This document shows, piece after piece, positions 8,219-18,171 of a stretch of DNA of 64,000 nt. Source of the DNA: Gibbula magus (Eukaryota; Mollusca; Gastropoda; Trochida; Trochidae). The DNA is taken from assembly GCA_936450465.1 (NCBI GenBank), contig OW388305.1, forward strand, positions 55,170,625 through 55,234,624, read 5' to 3'. Under the pieces are notes generated by a model that worked only from the letters and a program-made list of their open reading frames with translations, searched no databases and was not told the origin of the DNA. Every line of letters starts with the position of its first letter. The stretch's first letter is position 1. The position numbers were made by a program, and so were the translations under genes.

Positions 8219-11063
8219 TAAAGGAATAATATCTATCAAGGCAATGTTTAATTGTATGTATCATAGTGATCTAACTCACAATTACGTGCATATATCATAC
8301 ATCATACACATTTATCTTCCTATAATCCTATGTTTCTATTGCGAGACTTTGCGACTGCTCGATGAAATATCCCTCATTAAACACGGTTAAGCACAAATAT
8401 TGACATTCGTCAGCCATTCTCATCAAGTGTTGTCTCAAGATGAATGTTCACAGGTGCAAGATTCTCGAAAGCTATTTGAACTTAGGTCACTGTGCCTTTT
8501 CATGCAACTCTGTGTATTTCGGCTACAAAATCACACAAACTTTATACAAAAAAAGAGCTTGAAATTTTTAATACGATCTTATGGAAAGTTTAGCTACGAT
8601 AGACGCTAGGATAGACATTATCTTGTGTAAACCAGTGTATTTAGATATTTAGATATAACTGAAACAGACCACAACAGGAAATGATACTTTTGGCAATTTA
8701 TAATTACTTATTCTGAGTATGTACCGAGGACAGGAATGGTGGCACTGAAGATGACAGCTGGATATGTGACATATAATTGGCGAATGTAGGTTCCCGGAAA
8801 CATACCATAATTCGCACAACTGCATATATTTTTGTACCAAATGTTAATTGTAATTTCATGTATTCCCTATTAACATTAATGGACAGAAGAGCAGCTCAAA
8901 GTGGAAAGATAAATACATGTACAGATATGTCACAGAATGAGAGCGGTTCAAATATAAGTAAAACTAAGTACAAACCTTCAAAACTTATATTTCAGTTGTC
9001 CTAAAAACAGACTAACAATTGGCAGAAAAGATGCGGCAATCTGTCAACAGATTTATCAGCTTGTGACACCAGTATGACAAGATATCACTGAGCCAAAGCG
9101 TAGAGCTACTAGATGTTCAAATAGCCAGATGTAATTATAATAGCTTGAATGAATAATCAATACTTGTTGATATCAATTTACATTTTGCAGAATTGATTTC
9201 TTCTTATATGAATTCTGTTAAATAAAATAAACACGATGTGTTGCAAGACATTATGGATACCCTTTCAAATGTATATCATGAAAACATAATATGCATCCAT
9301 CGAATCAAACATTTAAGCTCAGCAATTTTGTCTCACTATGGATATGATATGTATATAATTATTTATAAATTGATAAATAACGTAAATATTAACTTTCTAC
9401 GAAATGTTAGAGCGAAATTTAATTCGCCTGTCTATGATCTTATGTTGCCATTTCATAACAACGATTTTTCTAGAAACCAAGGGCAGTGCATTTGGTCAGA
9501 AGAAACTTTATTTCATGGACTGAAGGTCTTTCCATCATGGATAAGTTTGTTTACTTGCCATGTTATACCTACAGCATATAAAAAGTAAATCAATTTGAAA
9601 TCAATCAATTTGACTAAAACCAAACTTTTTCAATTGAACTCATATTTTATTTAACTAGTATGGCTCGACTGGCATCCATGCCATTGAAATAAGTATATGT
9701 TTATTCAAATGTGTACAATTCCTTTTCCAAATTCAATTAATTTCTTCATTCATTCTTTAGTTCATCTTTGACTTGTCATCAATATCAATTTCTCTCCAGT
9801 TTCCGCTTTGAAGGATTGTCTGAATAAAATTTGCTGAATAAAATTGATCCTGCAAAGTAGACCTACCATAAATCAAATGCTATTACCAAAATAACCAAGC
9901 ATACAAATAGAACGAAATCTCATTTGGCCATTCTCGCCATATTAGGAATGAAGGTTCTCCGGCTTTTAAATTTTCAACTTCCTCTCGGAAGTGGTACACT
10001 TTACTAAGATTGCATTATTCTAAATTTTCAAATTGCATGAATCATTGTAGATGTCATAATGCAATTGCCTGCCTATCACCATGTTCCTTCCGGAGTAATA
10101 TTACGTTCCTAAGATAAAAAAAAGTTGTTAACTGTAACAGCTTCCTGGCAGTTGAATACATCGATATTGATTAATGTGATTCCAAACCCAATGAAAATGA
10201 TAACATTTTGTAAGGAAGAAATTTTGATCATGGGAAATTTTCAAATAGCCTTTGTCATAGAAATCCCCTGGAGGAACGGATTGAGGTACATTGAAATATT
10301 AACATCCTAAGTAAAAGTAGTTGTCTTTTAAAATTGTGAATAAAAGCAGGAGAGTTGCAGTGTACAAGCGCTTCCGGGAATTTATTCTTTTAACAAATTT
10401 ATAAATCTTGTACTAGTTCTTGTTCTGAGATTAAAGCTTGTCCGACAGACTGCAGAATGTAAATCCACTTTGCTGAACATGCTTTCTACACTACAGGGAT
10501 AGGTACAATGGCGAATTAAAATCGTGTGCATTGTGGTCACTATGACCTTGACAAAACTAGGTTCAAAAAGCAGTAATCTATTTTCACTTTCAGTAATAAT
10601 TTATTGACACAACCAAGGCTGAATGCATTAGAACTTTATTCCATTGAGATATTGAACAAATGAAACATTGATATAGTTGAGATTACACATCTGCATATTT
10701 TATTTATATTTGTTGTGGTGAGAAGTCACGTCCGGGATTTGAACATATATGGCGCTAGGCACCACTCGTAATCTAATATATTCATAATTTTATTTATACC
10801 GAACGTGTGTGCATAGAAAATCATAGAATAAATGTTCTCCTTTGAGCAAGACTTAATGAAAGAGCACATGACAGGTCAACGTGAACTATTGATGTGAGTA
10901 TAACACTAATTTGTATCTCCTACATCGCAATGGGAGTGTGTTACATGCTGCAAACGTCTAATGAGCAGTTCGTTCTGCAGAGAGCTTTGAACACTTACTT
11001 TTATTAACGCATAAAACTCCAAACATCAAGGTATCTGCAAGTCTTTGAAATAAAATTGATGTA

Positions 11064-11368
11064 ATAATAATAATAATAGGACATTTGCCTTTTCCATGCT
11101 CGAGGATGCTCAAAGCGCACAAATTGTAGTATTACCCTGAAGGAATTGTACTTTCGGTGCTGCTAATTAGCGCTCTGCGCGACCATATAGGTCCGTACTT
11201 CCCTGTGTTTAGGTACCCATTTAAACAGCTGGGTGGACTGAGTGCAATGTGGATGAAGTGCCTTGCCCAGGGACACAACACAGTATGAGACCCAGGTCAC
11301 AATGGTTTTGTGTCTCCACCGGGATTCGAGCCCGGGCCTTGGTAACCAATACACCACTGTGCTCCACG
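11064..11368 (-). mobile_element. tRNA-derived SINE, copy in A
   Basis: Read on the minus strand, the element starts near 'cgtggagcacagtgg', has an A-box-like 'gtgtattggttacc' and a B box 'gctcgaatccc' (about 11321-11331), then about 230 bp of body, and ends in a (TTA)n tail at 11064-11078. The 3' end includes 'gcatggaaaaggc', with a small deletion relative to the copy at 21243. Copy C (about 48920-48935) has an uninterrupted site here, so the insertion followed the split from C and preceded the A/B duplication. Confidence 0.8.
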
Positions 11369-11567
11369 TCATGATTTCATCATAAAATAAAAGGAAGTTA
11401 AATTTGTCTTTTATGGAACTTGAATATTCATTGCGATTTTGGATTTGGTATATCAAATTAAACTGGTTAAGAATTGTCAGTTTAACATATAATGGGTAGT
11501 GGTTGCTTGTCATTGGATAACGGTCACATTTCATTTAGAGTTGGTTTGTTCTTATGTTTATTTTTAA

Positions 11568-13870
11568 TGTTTATTCTTGATCTTGTGATAGTCCGTAGCG
11601 ACGATCATCACATATCAAACGTGCAAGCTGTTGATCTGAACCTTTCCGACCATTTCCTGATATCGATGTCCCTGAACACTACACGCCCACCTGCAGCTAA
11701 ACTGAAAATCAAATGTCGCAACTTCAAGAGGATCGACAAAGACGCATTTCAGAGAGACTTGCTTGACTCCGAACTCTTTTCCTCGTACAACCTCGATTCA
11801 GAGGAGTACACTGTGCTGTACAACAACGTCCTGGCCAGGATTCTAGACAAACATGCACCTGAAATTGAAAAACTGATACCATACCGCCCAGAAACTCCAT
11901 GGCTTTTCACTGTTGGAGTCAAAACTGCCAAGCAAGAACGCAGACGTGCCGAGCGTCAGTGGAGGAGAACCAGACTTGAAGTGCACCACCAGATATATAG
12001 ATCTGCAAGAAACAAAGTTTCAGCGGAAGTCAAACGTGCAAAGAAGAAGCAAATCAACACTGAGATTGAGCAGAGTGAGTCAAACCCACGCAAACTGTAT
12101 AAACTTATGTTTACACTCATGGGTAAGACCTGTGACAAGAGCCTTCCATCTCAATTTGAAACCCTTGCGGAAACAACTGAGGCTTTCTCAACTTTCTTTC
12201 ATGACAAGGTGGCTAAAATTCGGCAATCTTTCTGTGGTGATCCAATAGACCCGAATATCAACTCTGAGGTGCCAAAGTTCCAAATATTTCACCCATTGTC
12301 AGAAGCGGAAGTGCTTAAGATCGTCAGGACCTCGAAACCAACCTTCTGTCCCCTGGATCCGATTCCTACCAGGATCCTGCTGGAACACATTGACGTGTTG
12401 CTGCCAATAGTCACGTATGTTATCAATACCAGTTTGGGAAGTGGGACGGTACCAACTCCTTTCAAGAAGGCCTTGATCAAACCCCTCATAAAGAAATCAG
12501 GTTTAGATGCCGACACATTAAAGAATTTTCGACCAGTGTCCAATCTCCCGTACTTGTCAAAGTTGGTAGAAAAGGCTGTATGCGTTCAACTTCAAGATCA
12601 CATCACAAGGAACAACCTTCAAGATCCGTATCAGTCAGCTTATCGCCATCGCCATAGCACGGAAACTGCACTCATCCATGTGACTGATAACATCAAAAAG
12701 GGCATTGACAATGGGCAGATTTGTTTACTGGTGTTGCTGGATTTAAGTTCCGCCTTTGACACAATAGATCACTCTGGTATTGTGTCTCGTCTTCAATCTG
12801 AATTTGCCGTGGAGGGTACAGCATTAAAGTGGTTTTCGTCCTACCTTCGAGATCGTACACAGTCTGTCCATATACAGGATGTGTCCTCATCCCCTGTCTC
12901 CCTAACTTGTGGTGTCCCTCAAGGGTCGGTACTGGGACCAGTACTTTTCACCCTCTATGTGAGACAACTTGGATCCATCATTGAGGACTTCAACATCTGT
13001 CGCCATGGCTATGCCGATGATGTTCAGCTAACTAGACTTTTTGATGTCAATCCCCAATCAGCTATAACAGCTAGTCAAGAGTTAACATCATGTTTCAACA
13101 CCATAAAATCTTGGACCTTGACTAACAAGCTGAAGCTCAATGATGAAAAGACAGAGGTGATACAGATCGGCCCAAAGAGCAAGCAGAAGAAAACTGGACT
13201 CAGTAGTTTTGAAGCTGGTGACGCAGATATCCAATATGTACCCGTTGTGAAAGATCTCGGCGTATTCCTGGATTCTGAGCTGTCACTAGAACACCAGGTT
13301 ACCCAGATTTCAAGAACATGTTACATGGTTCTCAGGAATATCGGTAGCATCAGGCACCTACTCACCAAGTCGTCAGTTTCTAAACTTGTTATCTCGCTGG
13401 TCACATCCCGTTTAGACTACTGCAATAGTCTCTTTGCCGGATCACCGAAACGACTCATAGACAAGCTTCAGAGAATACAAAATCTGGCAGCCAGGATAGT
13501 ATCCCGGACAGGCAAACACGAACACATCACTCCAGTGTTGTTTTCACTCCACTGGCTACCCGTTGAATACAGAATCAAGTACAAGATCCTCTGCCTCTCC
13601 TACCAGTCTCACACCAACCAAGCTCCCCTCTACATGTCTGAACTACTGCAGCCATATGTACCTGTCAGATCCCTAAGATCCGAATCTAAACACCTTTTCA
13701 CAATCCCTAAAGTAAAAACTGTGCGTTATGGGCAAAGCAGGTTTGCTTTCCGGGCCTCTACAGAGTGGAATAAACTTCCTGAGGAAATCAAACTATCCCT
13801 GTCATTGGACTCTTTCAAGTCAAGAGTGAAGACCTACCTGTTCCAACAGGCCTTCGAGTTGAGCGCCTAG
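11568..13870 (+). CDS. LINE ORF2: endonuclease remnant and reverse transcriptase
   Basis: The frame opens at an ATG at 11492, but 11492-11567 is flanking DNA (present in copy B too), so the first 25 codons of the apparent 792-codon ORF are not LINE. The LINE part is about 767 codons with no stop or frameshift. It starts with the last strand of the AP-type endonuclease ('ILDLVIVRSDD', 'LSDHFLISM'). Then come a spacer rich in basic residues, the RT fingers ('NFRPVSNLPYLSKLVEKAV'), 'LLDLSSAFDTIDHS', 'GVPQGSVLGPVLF', the catalytic YADD at 13010-13021, and the C-terminal region with 'SRLDYCNSLF' and 'LHWLPVEYRIKYK'. It would copy its RNA at a nicked target. Without the endonuclease it cannot move by itself. 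Its intactness marks a recent insertion. Confidence 0.9.
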
Positions 13871-13930
13871 AGCATACAGACTGTGTGAAAACGGCGCTAT
13901 ATAAATAGACTATTATTATTATTATTATTA
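11568..13930 (+). mobile_element. 5'-truncated CR1/L2-like LINE
   Basis: Copy B has an uninterrupted sequence ('tttttaacactgattc', about 21744-21759) exactly where copy A carries this block, which fixes the insertion to about 11568-13930 (2.36 kb). It consists of an ORF for the end of an AP endonuclease plus a complete reverse transcriptase, a short 3' region containing 'ggcgctatataaatag', and an (ATT)n tail. No clear target duplication is visible. The clade is uncertain; the sequence style and tail fit the CR1/L2/jockey assemblage. Confidence 0.9.
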
Positions 13931-15399
13931 ACACTGATTCTGGACAATTGCAGTTAAAACTCGATTGGAAGCAGATTTCGAAACATTGTTCTTGTTAGTT
14001 TGAAAATGAAATAAGTGCCATCATTCATAAATTCATCAAAATCAAAGTTAGATTGAGAGATACTTTTAAAGGCAGTCGCACTTTGAAACGTTTTATTATT
14101 TCAGATTTCATCTTTTTAGTATATGTTGTTTATGATACGTTATGAACTAGCTTATAAATCATAAACCAACAAACTGACTTTCAATGTTTATTATCAGTCT
14201 AGGCACACATTCACAGGTGAAAACAATTATGCTATGACAAATATTTAACATATTTAACAGTTTACCATAAGCGGATCAAGAGACAACGTTGAGACACAGA
14301 TGAAAGCTGTCTCAAATTATGTCCCTAAAGTTGTCTAATGGACCACGTGAAAAAGCTGGTAAAACAATATTTACGAGTGGTTTTCTGCATCTGCATTTTT
14401 GTCTATTTATCAAATGTGACATATCCAACAGAATATGAAAATGAAAAGATACTTTGTATTGTGCTGGAATACCCATGGTGGAATGTTCACAACCTCAACA
14501 TTACTATAGTCCTAAGATGTGTTCAAAACGCAATTGCCAACTCATATTCCATCTGACATGGCAAAATATAGTACTTTTAGACCAATAGGAACAACACTGC
14601 AACAATCCAAACACGTTGCTAAGCTGATGTGAAAGGAGAATTAAACATTACAAAGAAATATCCGTATGATCAATGATCTTGACCTTATAATTGTCAAGGG
14701 TTGATTCAAATGAATGTTTATACACAAGCTGTTGCACAGGTGACATTTACTAATGTGATTTCTATCCGGTTTGTTTTCCTTACGTGTACCTCTCCCATTT
14801 CATGTGGATACTTGTTACACATCTATACAATTCTAACTTATTTTTGTTTGTTTGGTGTTCTACTTTTCTGAACAAATAACTGCTGAACTAGAAATAACAT
14901 CCATTTAATTGAAGTAGCTTTAATGGTAATATAAGTGTATCAAAGTCGTTCATTCAGTTATATATTATAATTTCAGTTGACCTCCAACTAGAAATAACAT
15001 GTCTCCATAATGTTAGCAGTACATTGCTTGATACACCCTCAAATCAATTCCAACAGCACTTAATGATACGTGAGGTCTCAGGGATAGACGGTAACAACCT
15101 GTCTACATTAAGTCCTTATCCTGAAGAGCTGTCTGGCTGGATTTCCGGACTTGTCATATCCTTCACGAATGCAATTCAATGACAGGACAAATGAGTGTGT
15201 TTTGATTGGACACATTTTGTCTGTGTACATCATGAATCATGATGTACAAATAATCTACATCCCGTTATTCTTCAAAATCCTACATCAAAATATATTTCAA
15301 TAGAAGTTATCTCAAACTAACTATGGTAGGTAAACAGACATTACTTCACTTACTTTTTTGTGTCCTTAATCGAAAATCTAGACATTTTATCAGTGTTCA

Positions 15400-15470
15400 A
15401 ATTGCAGGTTAACAATGAGGTTATTTTTCTATTGCATGGAGTAGTTATTCCAAACAGTGGTGACATAGAT
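15400..15470 (+). repeat. Left target-site duplication (71 bp) of the L1/Tx1-like insertion
   Basis: The 71 bp from 'aattgcaggttaac' to 'gacatagat' are repeated at 16544-16614, on the other side of the LINE fragment, with about four mismatches. Copy B has the sequence once, near 23602-23672. This is a filled/empty-site proof of a long target duplication. Confidence 0.9.
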
Positions 15471-16543
15471 CCCAACGATCCGTAACAAATTTTATAGCGA
15501 CCTACTATGTGCTTGGTGGGACCTCACAACCGCCCACAATGAATCCAATTGTGAATTAAGTAACATAGCATCTGATAGTATTTGGTACAATGATAATGTC
15601 ACTATTGGTAAAAAGGCAGTCTATTATCACCAGTGGAGTAAACGGGGGGTTCATTACGTTAACGACCTATTGAACGACGACGCAAATTTTTTGTCCTTTG
15701 AAATGTTTGAAAACAAATTTAAGGTGAATACAAATTTTCTAACATATGGAGGAATTGTAAGCGCCATCAAAACATACTGCACCTCAATGTCTATAAAAAT
15801 CGAGAAGAAGCAGAATCCAATATTACCTTCTACCCTGAACAAGATACTTAAAGGCAACAGCCAAACCTACTACAGAACATTAATTACTAAATATAACATT
15901 ACTAACCAGCATGCTTGTAAATGGAATCAGATAGTTGAAAGCAACCTAGAACCAGAGATGTGGAGATTCTACAACCATCTACCTTTCAGATGTACTCACG
16001 ATACACAATTACAATGGTTCCAATATACATTGCTACACCACATATTACCGACTAACAGGAGATTACTTAAAATGCAACTTATAGACTCGGATATGTGTAG
16101 TTTTTGTTCTAATCACATAGAATCCATTGCCCATGTGTTTTATGATTGTAGCAAAGTAAAAACGCTTTGGCAAAAACTGGAACTATGGTTATCAGAAAAG
16201 ATCCATGTAAGACTTTCATTAACAAAACAACATGTTCTGCTTGGTTTTCACCAACGAAATAATGACCCAATCAACATTATTATAATTCTCTGCAAAAACA
16301 TTATTTTCAAACACAGATTTTCCAAAAAAGTACCAAAGTTCCAGTTCTTGCAAGAAGAGATCTATAAATATTATCTTTTGACCAAAGCTGCAGCTCTAAT
16401 TGGTCCAGGAATAGATAGATTCTACAAGTTCTGGTCATCTTGTCATTTACTGTTTGTTATTTGAATTGTTTACTGTATACAATATCATTGATGTAACCGT
16501 CTCATGTCTGAAATGCAACAAGATAAAAATTATAAAAAAAAAA
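15471..16543 (+). mobile_element. 3' fragment of an L1/Tx1-like LINE
   Basis: About 1.07 kb, absent from copies B and C, lies between two 71-bp direct repeats and ends in an A-rich tail ('ataaaaattataaaaaaa'). It carries only the C-terminal part of ORF2 and a short 3' untranslated region. The poly(A) tail and the protein end point to an L1/Tx1-type element truncated at its 5' end on insertion. Confidence 0.85.
15472..16464 (+). CDS. C-terminal part of LINE ORF2 with zinc knuckle (partial)
   Basis: The frame is open from the insertion boundary at 15472 to the stop at 16462-16464, about 330 codons with no break. The region before the first possible start is also coding-like ('NKFYSDLLCAWWDL', 'YYHQWSKRGVHYVNDLL', matching the usual 'GIxFVNDLL' stretch downstream of L1-type RT). 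Near codon 205 there is a CX2C-X8-H-X4-C motif ('CSFCSNHIESIAHVFYDC'), the zinc-binding end of many LINE RTs. The RT catalytic part is missing, so the product is a non-functional fragment. Absence of stops suggests a fairly recent insertion, although the flanking repeats differ at about 4 of 71 sites. Confidence 0.85.
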   Translation, partial: PTIRNKFYSDLLCAWWDLTTAHNESNCELSNIASDSIWYNDNVTIGKKAVYYHQWSKRGVHYVNDLLNDDANFLSFEMFENKFKVNTNFLTYGGIVSAIKTYCTSMSIKIEKKQNPILPSTLNKILKGNSQTYYRTLITKYNITNQHACKWNQIVESNLEPEMWRFYNHLPFRCTHDTQLQWFQYTLLHHILPTNRRLLKMQLIDSDMCSFCSNHIESIAHVFYDCSKVKTLWQKLELWLSEKIHVRLSLTKQHVLLGFHQRNNDPINIIIILCKNIIFKHRFSKKVPKFQFLQEEIYKYYLLTKAAALIGPGIDRFYKFWSSCHLLFVI

Positions 16544-16614
16544 AATTGCAGGTTAACAATGATGTTATTTTTCTATTGCATGGAGTTGTTATTCCAAACT
16601 GTGGTAACATAGAT
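16544..16614 (+). repeat. Right target-site duplication (71 bp)
   Basis: Partner of 15400-15470. This copy continues into 'aacgaggtcggtaatag', the scaffold sequence found after the single copy in duplication B. Confidence 0.9.
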
Positions 16615-17318
16615 AACGAGGTCGGTAATAGTATATAATTGGCATAGGAAAAATAGAGAAGAATTCATGTTTAAAGGTTGTTTCCTATCGAAAATAAACA
16701 AGTAATAGATGTTTCGTAAGACATAAATATGTATATACTCTCATGAGATTTACTGCATAACTTTACTATAGATAGTTTAATTCATAGAGTCTATGATGAA
16801 GAGCATGATGATAAAGTTCATACTAGTATATAATTATCAATATAATAATAAATATAGTTGTTTGTTCATTAAGATGACCTTACTTTGTTTTTCATTAATG
16901 TAATAACATAGGCCCTCGGTCATCTATCTCGCATTCACATGAAACATGGCCGGCAGCTTATGTAATTCCAGAGATTCTGAAGATCAATGTAAATCATTAA
17001 GAGTTAAAAAAATAAAAAAAGTTGGATTTTTTTTCCACAGTTATTAGAAACAAAGGTTACCCTACAGTGTGTGTTTCACTCCGGTTTCTACTAGGTTTTA
17101 TCACAACATTCTTATTAGAAGAGCAACTTTGTAGATAATCGTGTATATCAATTATTTTGTTGATATGAGAAATGTTACTTCACACATCTCTGAGCGAACC
17201 CTTCTGTGAATATTAGAATAAGGCAGTTTTCACATGTCACAAATATATGAAGATAATTATGTAGGTGTTGAATTCAATGGCATGTTCGACTGAATCATAT
17301 CTGTTTGGAAGAAATATA

Positions 17319-18171
17319 CTCATGGTAAAAATGGTTGACCCCCTTATAGTTACAGGAATGGAATGTTATATAAACTACCTAACGTACCAGTTTCGATTAT
17401 ATTTTTGGTAAAACATGTAACTACATGATGTCTTTTTGTGAATAGTGTCCTTGAGCATTTGCTATTTCTCCACTTGTACTTTAAAATACCAAAGAAAGGG
17501 AACTATTAGAAAAATGAAATTTAGTCAAAAAAGTTCATTCCTTGTGTCTTGAGATCTTGGCATTGGTACATTGTTTCAGAGTTTGAGTGTTCTCATTTCG
17601 GTTATAATGAATAAGTAAAAGATGCATTTGAAACTACTATTCTACTGAATCCAAATATACCCAAAATCAGACAAAAACGGAAAATGGATTTTAGCAAATT
17701 AAATGCATGGACAATTAATATTGTTCGATATTATGATATTTTCAAAAGTAAATAGCACAAACAAAAACATAATAAACTATAAAATACTTGCCATGTATGT
17801 ATTGTGTGCGAATGAGACTCCATGAACGATTTTGGGTATATTTGAATTCAGAAGAACTTTTTTTTCAAATGCAACTTTCACTTATTTATTATAACCAAAA
17901 TGAGAACACTCAAACACTATACCAATGCCAAAATCTCAAGACACAATGAATGAACTCTTTTGACTAAAATTAATTTTTCTGATATTTCCCTTTCTTTGGT
18001 ATTTTAAAGTACAAGTGGAGAAATAGCAAATGCTCAAGGACACTATTCACAAAAAGACATCCAGTAATGACATGCTTTACCAAAAAAATAATTGAAACTG
18101 ATACGTTACGTTGTTTATATAACATTTCATTCCTATAACTATTAGGGGGTGTCAACCATTTTTACCATGAG
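17319..18171. mobile_element. Long-TIR MITE (853 bp), copy in A
   Basis: The ends are inverted repeats ('ctcatggtaaaaatggttga' on the left, its complement on the right) that extend for roughly 340 bp with a central spacer of about 190 bp. The element is flanked by TA on both sides (17317-17318, 18172-18173). Inverted copy C has an uninterrupted site at about 46485-46500. A TA target and no coding capacity fit a Tc1/mariner-type non-autonomous element. Short ORFs in the arms are shadows of the inverted repeat. Confidence 0.8.

Noticed and set aside
9238..9588. 116-codon open frame in copy A
   Set aside because: The matching sequence in copy B has an in-frame stop, the composition is that of the AT-rich scaffold, and no domain is visible.
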